This document shows positions 31,372 through 44,308 of a stretch of DNA of 64,000 nt, piece after piece. Positions within the stretch are counted from its first letter, which is position 1. Every line of letters starts with the position of its first letter. The position numbers and the translations under genes were made by a program. The stretch covers positions 25,904,878-25,968,877 of the forward strand of contig OY829326.1 of the NCBI GenBank assembly GCA_963691655.1, read 5' to 3'. The notes below the pieces were generated by a model that searched no databases, had not been told where the DNA came from, and saw only the letters and a program-made list of their open reading frames with translations. Source of the DNA: Toxonevra muliebris (Eukaryota; Arthropoda; Insecta; Diptera; Pallopteridae).

Positions 31372-32690
31372 CAGTGTTGCCAGAATTTTTTTTTTGAAAA
31401 CGTCCAAAACAACTTTGAAAAGCGTCATTTGACCATTAGAATCGTCATTTTAAGTAATAAAACAAAATATGATGTGAGGTATTTTTATTTATTTTAAAAT
31501 TTAATAATTTTTAATATAATAATTTTTAATATAATATAATAAGGGTCTCCATCAAAATTTCGGAATTTTATGAAGCATTTTAATGAAGGCACCATATGAC
31601 AGTGTAAATGGAGTTTCCTTTTTGTTTGAGTGATAATGGTTGATTTTTCAAATATACTTTTGATTCTATATATAAATTCTAGTTTTCGTATTTACTCTTC
31701 CGTTGTTGATAAACATTTTTCATTGTTTCAAACAGCAGTTTTTTAATTTTTATTTATGTTTAAAAAAGAAAAAGAAACGTAAATAGGCACAAAAAGTTGT
31801 CAGTCGCATTTAGTATGAAATTTCTTTAATCAACGGCAATACTAAAACAATCATGTAAAACTATGAAGTAGTTATACACCAAAATAGCTTCAAAGTTTTA
31901 CGAAGTGCTTGTAAACTATTGACAGTTTGTTTCCGAGCCTCGCAAAATTACAAAGTTTAAGAACTTTTCATGACTTTTCCGCCATTTTAATGAAGGCCCT
32001 CAACAATTTATTTCATTTTTTTGCTGTTGATGCCAATTTTCAATTTATCTTTGTGTATGCCTCACGAATTTTCTGTGTCGGACTATTTCTGCTTTACCTT
32101 AAGGATAAGTTTCATATTTTGCTAAAACCTGCACCCTTTCCATCTTTCTTTTATTTTTAGCAGCCATGTTTTCAGTTTTGGATTCTTTAGCTAGGAATCA
32201 CAAAAGCAAAATGCTATACTTTAAATTACCTACTTTTTCATCCTCAACTTCTAATTCCGTATCTTCTATCAAGTCTACTTTAACTGCACATTCCACTTCA
32301 TCTGCCCATTCTGCTTCATCTGCAAAATTCTGCGTCTTTTCCTATGTTACATTTTTGTTGCCTGGAATTTACCCATAAGAAAGTTAAATAAAACAAAACA
32401 CAGCCAACATTTCAATTTACTCAATTTCATTACAAAGTTATCCATATTTTAATTTAAACACTTTTGACTGCTTTTTTCTTTTAATTTTCTTCTTTTTTTT
32501 TATAAAAAACACCTTGACATTGTCACTTTTAGTATGGTGATTTATTCCTTGTCACATATTAATTTTCATTTCAAGACTCTTTTTTTTCAAACTTTTCGCC
32601 AAACATCATTTAGTGCTACTAAATCGTCCAATCATCATTTGGCTCTGAAAGTGTCCGAATGACGCTACGGTCGTCCATCTGGCAACGCTG
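31372..32690. mobile_element. hAT-like element with CAGTGTTGCCAGA ends
   Basis: The 5' end CAGTGTTGCCAGA is matched by TCTGGCAACGCTG at the 3' end, one mismatch in 13. The 8-bp word ATCACTGC flanks it exactly at 31364-31371 and 32691-32698. The body is 1319 bp and contains only short unrelated ORFs, so it is a non-autonomous derivative or a decayed copy. It sits next to the GC-richer patch at 31140-31360, which it separates from sequence continuing at 32699. Confidence 0.9.
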
Positions 32691-32698
32691 ATCACTGC

Positions 32699-34909
32699 AC
32701 GAATCAATAACTTGACCACACAATTTTTGTTAATTCTTGTCACTGTAAAGACCACAAAGCACAATCTTCGCTCTGATGTGGTTAAACGTTTTACGCGACG
32801 CATTTGAATTTTTTCGTTCTAGCAAGAATGTTAAAATCAATAACTTCAGACCAAAAAAAAAAAAAACAAAAAAAAAACAACCAAAAATTGTAACTAATTT
32901 AAGTTATTTATGTTGTAAAAATATTACTGCAAAAGAATTTATACATATTTATACATATATATAATCACATAGCTATATACAGTTGTAAGCACGAGTATGC
33001 ATAAAATGTAATTTGGCCGTAATTCTTATGAATTTTTCATAACAATTTTTCGCACATTTTACAAACAAATAAATTTTTTTCGGCTCCCTATTTAAAGAAT
33101 AATTTTTGAAAATTTTTTTTCTTCTTCTCTTGAACACACTTGCATAACTTATGCATATATATATACATATACACGTATGCACATAAACAACTTGTAGCAG
33201 CTGCGTAGGTGCTGTACTGTGCCTGATGCTCTGGTGATAGTGCTTTGCTTTCAGCCAAAAAAAAAAAAAAAAGGAAGAATGTAACGAACAAATTTAAAGG
33301 TATGACGATGACGACGACATTATGTGTCAAAAGCTTCAACTCATATAAATTTCACGTATTATATTTTGAGTGATTTCATCAATTTATTTCAACGCATTTC
33401 GTTTTGGTTCCTTTTTTTACAGTCTCTGATTTTTCCTCAAATTTTTTTTCGTCGTTTCTTCCTTTGTTAAATAGCTTCGTTACATCTTTTCACATACGAG
33501 CACATAAATAGTGCAGGTGTATGCGTACATGAAATGCACACACGCAAACATTCATTTATTCGCACAAGCAAGCGAAACAACACAGAAATGTTGATAAAAA
33601 GAAAAGGATTCTCTTGTTAAAGGATTTCATTTTAAATTTTGTTTTTTTTTTGTTAATCATAAATAACTTATGTAATATTAAAATATTTAATTTTTCACAT
33701 AGGTAGGTACATATTAAAACAGAATTCAATGTGTGTCACGAACAGAATGCACTTTTCACACTTACCATTTTTTTTTGCCGAAAATAAAATTGAGTGAGAA
33801 TGAGAATTGATAAGTTGAAAAGTATCAGTCTGTCTACAAAATCTGTTTATGCATGGAAAATTTAAAGGTTGATATAAGTTAAACGAATTTTCAGAGTTCT
33901 GATAGATCAGGTCATGCGGATAAGTTAGATTATTGTAGAATGTGGACACTACGCTCCTTGATCACTGCGGCCAGGCAAGACTATTTTAAAAAAGTGAAAA
34001 TTTCTAGCTCTCCTATGAAACATAAGGGTTCTCAGTTGACTTTTATAGTGAGACTAGAGATGCTGTGCTATTTCGTTCTCCTTGCTAAATGTTCGTCGCA
34101 TAACTGTTAACTGTCCCAATAATGCGATGAGAAAAACTCTGTTATAATGCGGATTCCATTTCTGCTTAAATTTACTTAATAGTGATTTTGTTCCACGTTG
34201 ATAGATGTTTTAATTGGACTTTATGGTAAGCCTAAGATGATAGTAATCCAATAACAACACTAGACTTTTTCATGCTAGCTTATCCATTATTATTTTTCCT
34301 AAGTAGCCCCCATGGCTGAGCCTTTTTTCCTATGGTAACAGCTTCCCATAAATGTGATAATAGCTGTGTTTTTTTCATCTTCGGGTAAGTTTCTATCTCT
34401 TATTGTGCACGTAAAACAAAAAAATTAACCAAATTTTTGGATTAGATTCAAAACACTTTCAATTTATTCACCATTTAAGAAAAAATTTCTTCTCAAATTT
34501 GGCATTTAAAATAAAAACAAATAAACCTTTCTGTTGATTTAAAAAAAAAATATCAATTCATTTTCATTTAATTCAAAATTTCCATGCTTTGCTATCACAA
34601 TAAAATAATTCAAAATGTAACTGATCAAAATCAACTGCCTTATTTTTTTTTTATTACTGCCATCTATTGAGAAATAGTGAAAAGTAGAGTAGTTACAGTT
34701 CAGCCAAATGCATTTGTTTCATGCTTATCTTAACCTATTCAAATTGAGTATGACAAAAAAAAACGCAGCTACTTTAACCTTTTAAAATATTTTTGCAACG
34801 CAACTGTTTATTAGATACACTTGGGCTGCATAAAATCAGGAATTTTATGGTCAGCTTTTAAACTGATAATTATAGATGACCTACTTTTGGATGCCTCACT
34901 TTATTATAT
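32699..34909. other. AT-rich spacer without recognised features
   Basis: Short chance ORFs and simple repeats only (A-run near 32860, ATATATATACATATACA near 33155). No element ends recognised. Confidence 0.45.
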
Positions 34910-35620
34910 ACATATTTTAGTTCTGGTTATTTATTGTGGTCTCATTATTGGTCAGATTTTTGCTCAGAATTCGGCCCGAGACTTAATTTGAATTTTAGTT
35001 CGAATTTGGCTTTGGTCGAAATTCCGTTCTAAATTTGGTCTGAATTTATGCCCAAAATTTTTGTCTGAATCTGGCCTGAGCTTTGGTCAGATTTTCGGTC
35101 CGAATATGACTTGAGTTTGGTCTGTATTTTTGTGTGAATTCGGTCAACATTTTGAACTGATTTTTGATCTGCCAATGGTGTGAGTTTCGGTCTGGTTTAT
35201 GGCCACAATTTAAGCCAAAATTTGTGTGTGAATTTAGTCTGAATCTAGTCTGAGCTTCGGAGTTTTGGTCACAGTTTTGGTCTGAATTAAGGCTTAGGTT
35301 TGGTCTGAGTTTTGGATTGAATTTGGTCTGAGTGAGGTTGTTTGTGATCTACCCGTGGTTTGAATTGTGGTCGGAATATCGGTCTGATTTTTTTCTGAAA
35401 TTGGTCTGATTTTTAGCTTGAATTTTGGTCCTGTTCTGATTTTGGTCTGAGGTTTAATTTGAATTTTGGTTTGGAATTTAACCCGAATATTTACCTGATA
35501 TTGATTTTAATTTGGTGTGAATTTTGGTCTGAATTAAGTCTGAGTTTTGACCCGAATGCGATTGAAATGTTGGTTCATATTTTGTTTTGAATTTGTTCCA
35601 AATTTTGAATATTTTTTTTC
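34910..35620 (+). repeat. Degenerate GGTCTGA-type minisatellite, locus 2
   Basis: The same diverged units as at 11290-12060, with constant words GGTCTGA, TTTGGTCTGAG and GAATTTTGGT, on the same strand. Units are about 12-20 bases and none is identical to its neighbour. Confidence 0.85.
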
Positions 35621-37433
35621 CTTCTCTTTTTTTTGGACACAATAGCATTTAAAGTTTTCAATTATCTATCAGTCTTTGGAATACAATAACGACTATGTCC
35701 AGAGGAGGTGCAGGCATAATGTATAACCATTTTGGAGCTTCAATTCTCGAATATTCGGCCAGCTCAATCCAATAAATTAAGCAAAGGCGATGCAAAAAGA
35801 CAAACACGATGTGAGAACTTCAACAAATAAATTTAAAATTAAAACTCAAAAACAATTTTATTAATGTGATTATTTTAGTTTATAAATCTACTATTTTTCG
35901 CATTTCATTTCCTTTGGGGTACTTTAATTTAATTTACCTATCATTATAGTAGACGTAAATACTAATTGAAACCACAGCAATAAAATTTTTTCAATTGCAA
36001 GTTAATTAATCGACGGGAGAGAGTGAGAGAGAGAGAAATACCAAAAGAAAGAGACAGAGACACAGAATGATGAATACTTGCCTGCAGCGTCAATTGCTAT
36101 AAATACAAGTTAATGCAAGCAAAGTTATAGAAATGACATTGCAATTTTAGTTCGACGGGGTTCATTCAATGCGTAAATATTTATTTTGGAAAATTGTTGA
36201 GTGACTGTTTTCTATAGAAATAAACTCATCCTTCTCCATTGCTATGCTACACACAGATATAACGAAGAAGTCGAATATGTCTTCATATGTATGTATGTGT
36301 GTATGAATGTCAATGTATAATATTGAACTTGGCGTAAACGAGCAGCAGCATTGAGTCTCTTAAAGCTTTTATAACTTTTTACAGTCACGCTTCGATTACT
36401 TGAGCAATTTTAATTAAATTGAAGTAAACGGACGACGAGATACTTAATTAGAAATGAACCGTAGGAGAATACATATTGGAAACTGGAGTAAGGAATGCAG
36501 ATGCGAGGAGAAAGTGAAGTTTCGGTGTGTGTTTAAGACAAAGTCTAGAGTGATGTGGGTAAAATATGATTCAAATGTATAGCAGCAGCATGGTAGAAAT
36601 ATAAAGTTTTTTGAAAGGAAAATTTGTCAAAATTGGGAAAATTGTGAAAACTGTTTTATATGGGAAAAATTTTGTTGAAATTATGAAAAAGATTTGATAT
36701 TTTGTAGCTATTGAAATGTAATGCAATACATTCATATACAAGTTTGCACAATGACATTTTGTTAAGCATAAAATTTGTCAGTAAATAATTTATTATAAAT
36801 CTAAATTCTATTCACTATTCGCCTTAACAAAACTGAATTTGTATGTGATTTTGCATTCACGCATTGCGCGGCTGCTTTTCTAATTCCATTGTAAATTCTC
36901 TAAACTTCACTTTTCACACTATGACAATTGTATGGCATTGTGTGAATTTTGTGCATTTATGCGGTGATTGTTAACTGGCGTCAATTCATTTTGTAGTTTT
37001 AGTCTTTTAATAGCTCATTTTACTGCAGTTATTGCTGCTGCTATTGTTGTTGAAGATTTATTTTAGTTATTGTGTCAAATGCATTTCCCTTTTAGAAAGG
37101 GAGAGCAATAAATACGTTAATGTTGAATTGTTTTAATGCCGCTTTCTCAAATTCTAAAATTTGTGTTCATTTCTTAGATAGAAATGTCAAATATTCAAAG
37201 TTATTTTTATGTTAACTTTTTAAATATATCAATGAACAAAATTTTCGGTAATAAGATTCTAGGAGAAAATGTTTGTGCTTTGAAATTATCATTCTAGTTT
37301 AAAAAAAAGAGCAACTTTAAAGCTTAGATCAGTGACAGACGTTCTTGAAAATGAATACACAAACAATGTTCGGACTGTAATATATACCTACGATAAAAAG
37401 ACGACAACAACTAAGCAGCAGTTAGAAAATACT
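35621..37433. other. AT-rich spacer without recognised features
   Basis: A short GA-rich patch lies at 36015-36065. No ORF or element recognised. Confidence 0.45.
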
Positions 37434-37437
37434 TTAA

Positions 37438-38829
37438 CCCTATTCATCCCACAATTTTTTATAACGTAAAATCCCACGTAGTGACTTAGAGCCACTATAT
37501 AGAATTACCTCAGCTATTCACATTTCATTTAACTTTTTTCTGAAATTTTTCGAAAAGTGGTAGATAAACAACAAGATTAATATAATCTGTATTTATTTTG
37601 AAAACAAGTAGTGGAGCAAAAACTGCTTTGATTTGCTCTTCCTTTCTGGCATACGAAAGGATGGCACATTACCACGCATCTTCGCTGGTAGACGGCCATT
37701 CTCAGCAGTAGTTGTTATTGGAGTTTCTATAGCTTTATTAGGACGAGAAAAGATTTTAAAATTTCTCCGTTTAATATTAGGCATAAGAAGGTCCTATGCC
37801 AATGCTTTTAAAAACAGTTATTTCTTATTTTGTTCCTGTTTGGTGAACTAAATAAATTTTGTTGCTATGCCGCATGCATCTTTGAAATTATGAGCCATCT
37901 GCGTGTTTTGCAGATATGCAACATTTGGTTGCATATTGATTCACATAGCTGTGCCTTGCTTTTAGTTTCTCCATCATTGTTGCCCGAAGTGTAATAGCTT
38001 TATTTTTCTTTGGTAAATAACTTATTACTAAATGCAAAAATGCTTCCTTCTACTTCTCTATTCTTGTTAGGAAGAAAATTAACTAAAATTCACCTTTTAT
38101 TTTTCGCATCGTACTAGCTCAAGTTAATTGTTTTGACAAACAGGTTTTACGAGAGTTCTAAACTTGTGAAGTATTTTTCGGAAGTTTTATTTCTCTTTGG
38201 CCGTTCATATGACCCACAAAGCTGTTCGACTACACGATGTACCAAGTTTTAACTCTTTGCGCTGCCTTCCTTCCTTAGATACATAACGCAAGTCCACCAA
38301 ATGTTTATACCATATTTGTGTAGGCATCTTAATTTATCAAGTTCCAAAGATTTCTAATCGAAGTAAATTTATGATGTGATCTACGTACTATCGGTGGTTC
38401 TATCATCAAATGGCAAATAACGCGATAAGTCGATAAATCTGTGTTTTGACATACAAGCACGGAGCAGCAAATTGCCGTATAATGGATCGTAAAACCTTCT
38501 ATAATCGACAATGCCATGCTTTCTACCATCTGCGTCTATCAATAAATTCACACACATCATACTCTACTATTATTCCGGGTTTGTTTTGTGGTACACTACG
38601 TATTCAAATATACATATGTATATAGTGACTCACAGCCACTAAGTGAGATTTTACGCAGTTTTTTGATTATTAAAGAAAAACAAAATAAAACAAAAAATCT
38701 ATTTTTATGAAGATATCCGATAAATGAACGAATACATTGGTCCCTTCCCGTGAAATAATAAGAAATCGGAAAAATATAACGATTTTGTTTTCAATAGTGA
38801 CTCGAAGTCACTGAGTGGGATGAATAGGG
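37438..38829 (-). mobile_element. Decayed piggyBac-type element with TTAA target sites
   Basis: Perfect 15-bp inverted repeats CCCTATTCATCCCAC start at 37438 and end at 38829. TTAA flanks both sides (37434-37437 and 38830-38833), the hallmark of piggyBac. Inside each end is a subterminal palindrome of the type AGTGACTTnGAGCCACT. At 1392 bp it is shorter than autonomous elements, and its transposase is a fragment on the minus strand. Confidence 0.92.
38220..38529 (-). pseudogene. piggyBac transposase fragment
   Basis: The minus-strand frame ending at 38329 reads YRVICHLMIEPPIVRRSHHK then FTSIRNLWNLIN. This matches the piggyBac segment with the (R)FDD...R..DK..PIR.LWDLF pattern, although the aspartates are altered. 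A stop follows. Just downstream, in another frame, YGINIWWTC matches the KYGIKIxxxC segment of the same family. A shift and a deletion therefore separate the two. A further minus-strand ORF at 37593-37784 may be its C-terminal part but shows no clear motif. Confidence 0.75.
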
Positions 38830-38833
38830 TTAA

Positions 38834-41734
38834 TCATAGTAAAGTGATCAAAATTTTATAGCAATAAATTGCACCTTTAATCATCGGTGGCTTAGGAAGA
38901 GTTTAAGTTTTTTGTTTCATAAAAACCACCAACACTCAGAGGAGGCACCGCTATCGAAGCAAAGCATTGTGTTGATTAGATAAAGGGACAATAGGATAGA
39001 ATGGAGGGAAGGGGGAAGAAAGAGATTAAAAAACGTTTACTTAAAACTGAATGAGGTAGAACTATCAAGAAAAAAATACTTACGCGTAGTATGACATAGA
39101 ACGGAATAATCCTTATAAGTTTAGGAGAATATGTGAATTGCGCATCTAGACAGAACATCTACCAAGGAAAATTGAATCACGTAAACCACGTTTCCACAAT
39201 AATCCAAGAAATTTGGCGGATTTCAAGTTTGAAGACGAATGACCTAAGTCTATGAGTCAATTTCTCGGTGAGAATCGCTATGAGATCATCCGTTGAGCGA
39301 TTCCATTGATAGGTATAGGCAATCATTAGGCAATTCATTTTGTTCTAGATATGTGTTTCTCTTAGAAAAAGTTTATTACGCTTTCTATGACCTTAGATTA
39401 GACAGCACAGGTTACAATATGCGGATTATTCACAGATTTCATAATTTTGCTTTTTTTTAGATGTTCGTACCAATATTAATAGTTTTGTTTTATGCAGATG
39501 GGCTGGATGGATTAGGGATCCGACGTCGAGTTTTGCACTAGTTTTACTACACGTCTTTGAAAATATAGCTCAGGTATACTACTAAATAAAGTATGGTAGG
39601 TGGATGATTGCTAGCTGGAAGAGAAAAATTTCCTACGAAAAGTTTAGCTAAGAGGCTGATTTTATCAATTGAGTGAATTGGAAGAAGGTCATTTGCAAAA
39701 TAGTCAGAATAAACGGGGTTGGGGTTGTCTGGTTCTTTATTCTTTTTATGAATGACGGAAAGTTTTTGCTATTCCTTTGGAATTCCAAGATTCTGGTGCA
39801 GTTCATGAATAAACTTTTTGGGCCCAAATCAGCATTACATTGAATATTATTTTTTTGAAGAAATGTAATTTCAATAGGATAGTGACCATTAACCATCAAA
39901 AAAATATGGCATTGATTTCGAGAAATGGAACTACCTTGACTTAACACTTCTCGATTACTTCCTGTGGATGTCACTAACAGCATTCGACTCCAGGGAAGTC
40001 AGCAATGATCGTATTTTTCGTGAAATAAGACCAATATTCATGGAAAAAGCTACCTAGAAATTCCTGAAGAAAAGCAGCGGCAATCTGATATTCAAAATAT
40101 TTAAATTTAAATATAGAGTTTATAAAATAAAGTATGAAAATATAAAATAATGTTATTTGTTTTGCTCAATTCAACTTAATTAATTACACCATTGACATTT
40201 TAAATAAAAATAAAAAATCTACTGCAATAGTTATGCACATGAACAACGCAATAACTACATATTTTTCGCTTTAAAAACACACATATATATATATATGAAT
40301 CTTTTTTACCTATGTTCGTTTGTATGTGTGTATGTTTGTAGTATGGAAGAAATGCAGGCACACAACAAATCCTGAAATGTTAACAATGCATAAGATTTTG
40401 ACACGCACGACAGATAGAAACAATTCACTTCCGCTGCTTTTGTGTCAATCCTGAGATGACAAAGCGTGCAAAATCAACAACACGAACCACGAGCCAAGGT
40501 GAAAGCGAAACAGCATTGAAAACTCTACACATATGAGCACCGAGTGTAAGATTGGAGCAACTACACGAATGTGCACAAATATTATATAATACATATATTT
40601 TGGGAAAGTGGTAAAAGCAAGCATGCGAAGCCAGAACGTGTGGAGTATTTCTACTGTCATGTGATGTACTTTTAGTACCCTACAAATTAATTATCTGAAA
40701 AATATTTTCATATTTATATAAGGCATTTTCTGTGTACATGGTTCCCTTTTAAAGGCCGTAAAGAAACCGAAGGAGATAGCGAAAAACTGAATCCAGATTC
40801 GAAATTCAGAAATCTCATATTCTCTGATTGCAATTTCTTGTTACAATTTTTCATCAGATCAGAAGTTTTGCACCACTGAAAGCCTGAACTGTCATGGGTT
40901 ACCGACGACCCCAATAATAACTAAAGCACAATAAATTTTCTTTTCAATGAATATAAATATACTAAAATTGATGCAATAGTTAAAAAAAAAACTAAAAATT
41001 TTCAGTCACTGATTACCAATAGCCACGAAGAAATTATGAGGGTGTTTGGTATACAAAGTTTGGTTGCTTTCAAGCTGAGCTTTCTATCCTGGTCCTTCAA
41101 ATTCAAATAAAATCTCTTCCTTGGATACGATAGTAATTTAGAGCTCTGCCTCCGTCAACAAATATATGTATAAATTTTTGAGTGAAATATTTTTGTATTA
41201 CATATATTTCTAAGATTATAAGTGTTGCTTGTTCATGTACATCAATTATGTTTTTATAAATTAAAGACTGCACTATGCGGCCTATGAAAAATCTAGCTGG
41301 CCAAAATTCGAAAAATCGACTATCTCGGTGGGAATTCAAAAGTGTATGAGTTTACTCTCCATAGATCCCTCACCATAATCCACACACAGGATATTCTAAT
41401 TAGGTGAAGGATCTGGCTGTGCGACGTTGAAAGTTGCAATATCCTGCCGATAGTTTTTTAATATTGCTGAAATGTGTTGTACATAAACAACATATAATAA
41501 CTTAGCTAATACTAAAGCTAGACCTTTATTTTTGATCTCATATTAAAGAGAAAACTTTACACTATTAATGGAAGTGATAAAAAATCGACTTACCATTTTC
41601 TTATACCTAAAAATGCGATGAAAAAATAATAACTTTTTTTTAGCATTTTTTTTTTTTTTATGAGTGAGAAAAAAAAGCTCCGATTTGCTCCGAGCGAAAA
41701 CAAAAACCATCATATTATGTGAAGCATCTGCTTC
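38834..41734. other. AT-rich spacer without recognised features
   Basis: The longest ORF (39648-39983, minus, 111 codons) has no recognisable motif and overlaps nothing else. Simple repeats of ATATATATAT type lie near 40273. I see no element boundaries. Confidence 0.4.
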
Positions 41735-42120
41735 TGTATGAGAGGTAGGCGGAACAACATTCCAATCGTGATAATTTTTACCTTGATATATTGATATGCT
41801 ATTATTTACCAGAATATGTAATTTCATCACTATATCTACAATGGGTTCCAACTTATAGGGTTTTAAAAATTTCGTATATGTGAGAGGTGGGCGTGGTAAC
41901 AAACCAATCTATCGTATTTTTGCAATAATATATAGCAATAATAATGTTTATAAGTACACAAAATTTCATGATCATATCTATAATATACCAAGTTATACCC
42001 TTTTCGCGGTTTCATTTGTATGGGAAGTAGGCGTGGTAATAGTCCGATCGTTATAATTTTTCACACAGTGATTGCTAATGACTCCAAATGCAAATGAGCC
42101 AAATTTCAGAATTTTGGCCA
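41735..42120. repeat. Degenerate tandem repeat, period about 140 bp
   Basis: Three spaced units contain GTAGGCGGAACAACATTCCA, GTGGGCGTGGTAACAAACCA and GTAGGCGTGGTAATAGTCCG, each followed by ATCGT(G/A)... and an AT-rich spacer with a CATATCTA-like word. Identity between units is modest. It resembles older intergenic tandem repeats rather than a gene. Confidence 0.6.
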
Positions 42121-43104
42121 GCTAAAAACGGATTTGGCCCCATAGTGGACTGTAAAGTTTAATTGCAATTCCTTTTCTTTTTCTTTTTAACTAACGTCAA
42201 GTGATTCTTTTGTTTTTTTTTTTTTGATATTTTGTAATGTTAGAAGCAACCGATCAAAACAAAATAGAGAGTATATAAAAAAAAATAAAAAATAAAATAT
42301 ATTATTTTAGCTTCTTGCTTTGTGTAAGAAATGCGGAAACGAAATCAAACTGGCAAACAAACACACATACAAAAATGGCATATATACTTGAACTTGTTGG
42401 CGTTTTGTATTTGTGTGTGTGTATACGAATTACAAGTTGCTGCACATTGCAATTGAATGCTGTCGATAGCATATATATCAGCCACATATAAGTAAATGCG
42501 GTATGTGACTCTGATGCTAAAGCTAACGCTGACTGACTTGACTAGCTGCGTGATTTTTTGTTGGTTGGCATGATTCACTGGTTCTAATGCCTGCAGTTGA
42601 TTTATCTTTGCTACAGCAACAACAACAAGCAAGATGTAAGAAATTTCAACATATAAAACTTTCTTACTTTCTTTCACTTTACACACACATATACACTCAG
42701 TTAAAGATAACTTTCCTAGTAAGCAGTTTTATATCACGAGAGTTCGTACGTATATATGTATGTGTGTGGTTGTGATTGTGTGTGAGTTTTCTCTTTTTGC
42801 TTTTGGCAACAATTTCATTTCATTCGGATTCCAATTTTCATACATTACCCACACTTAGTTATTCTCTCTCTCTCTCTCTCTCTGCAATCCCAACCACCTC
42901 TTGCTCTCACGCGCTTTATCAGTCACAAACGTGCTATATTCATTGTATTTAGTCAGATTAAGTTTGGCGGTTTTTGGAGAGTTCACAGTTTCCGTTTGTA
43001 ACGAATCCAATGTGGGGTTACTAAAAACACACAGCGGCAGATCTATTATTTCGATTTGAGGAGAGCTGTTATGGATAAGATATAGAGTATAGATTATAGG
43101 CAAA
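42121..43104. other. Spacer with microsatellites
   Basis: Holds a CT microsatellite (about 42863-42884) and GTGTGTGT-like words near 42410 and 42760. Overlapping chance ORFs on both strands at 42302-42775 show no motifs. Confidence 0.5.
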
Positions 43105-43720
43105 AATTCTGATTAAAAACCAGGTCCAAATCATACCGAAACTTAAACCTTAACTCAGACCAAGCTTCAGATCAAAATCCAGACCACAAATAAGAACTCA
43201 TATTAAAACTCGGAACAAAATAAAGACCCAATTCAAAAACAAAATTCAGATAAAAATTTAGTTTGAAAATCGGACCAAAACTGAGACTGATATTTAAACC
43301 AAAGCTTTGACAGAAATTCATACTGAAATTAGACTTGAGATCAGATCAAAATTGAGGCAAAAATCTGATTAAAATTCTGAAAAAAATGAGATCAAAAACC
43401 GAATCGAAACACAAATTAGATGAAAATTCCAGCCAAAATTCAGACTAACATCAGATAGTAATTCAAACCAAGACTCATGACAAAATTCTGACGAAAATTG
43501 AGACCAATCTTCAGATCAATACTCAGACTAAATTTAAACTAAAAATCAAAATGAGATTCAGACCAAAATTCAGATAAAAATCAGACTAAAAAGCAGATGA
43601 AAATTTAGACCAAAATCAAATGTAATATAAATCCAAAAATCGGATAGAAATTCAGGCAAAAACTGAAAACGAAATTCAAATGTAAATTAAGTCCCTAAAT
43701 CACCGAATCTTAAAACCAGA
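43105..43720 (-). repeat. Degenerate GGTCTGA-type minisatellite, locus 3, opposite strand
   Basis: The plus strand is full of TCAGACC, AAAATTCAGAC and AGACCAAAATTCAGA, the reverse complement of the units at 11290 and 34910. Unit length drifts between about 12 and 20 bases. Confidence 0.85.
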
Positions 43721-44145
43721 CCGTTTTAAAGCCAGCTATAAACTGACCCCGAAATTTCAGATTTAATGTGATCCAAGTATATATCCGTTTAATAAACATT
43801 TGGGCTGTAGAAAGATTTTTAAAGGTTTTAACCATTCACATTTTTAGAAGGAGCTGCAGCCCTCATAGATTTTCCTATAGATCCGCCACAGAACACACAC
43901 ACATTTCTTTCTTCGTTTCGGATATATACGTGTGTATTGCAGCAGCCATTTTCATTTGAATTTTTCTTTTTTTTCCCTTTTCATTTACACTGTGGTTCTC
44001 TTTTGGTTATTACTGATTTCCAGTGTGAATTTGTTTGCCAAATTGTATTAAGAAATTGTTAGCATATTAAAAAAGTTACAATGTTTTCTAACTAATTCGT
44101 GCGCTCGCCTGTGTGTGTGTGTGCATATTTTTTCACACATATATG

Positions 44146-44300
44146 CACTAGCGGAACCAGGGATTGGCAATGGGGGGCTGGTTTAAATTTGTTGTCCCTT
44201 TAAAATAAATTTGGATCATGAACAGCAATCAAAATTTTCATCGGTAAGGAGAGGAGAAGGAGATGCCCGAAACCCCCTTCCCCCTTTGGAATCGCTAGTG
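44146..44300. mobile_element. Small MITE of 155 bp with CACTAGCG ends, copy 1
   Basis: The ends CACTAGCGG and ATCGCTAGTG are inverted repeats of 8 bases. The flanks CATATATG and CATGAATG may be a decayed 8-bp duplication. The interior (GTTGTCCCTTTAAAATAAAT, TTTTCATCGGTAAGGA, CCCCCTTCCCCC) matches the element at 53181-53330. Confidence 0.75.
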
Positions 44301-44308
44301 CATGAATG

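Noticed and set aside
39648..39983. Minus-strand ORF of 111 codons
   Set aside because: No motif, no element ends and no neighbouring gene structure; length is within chance for scattered less AT-rich patches.
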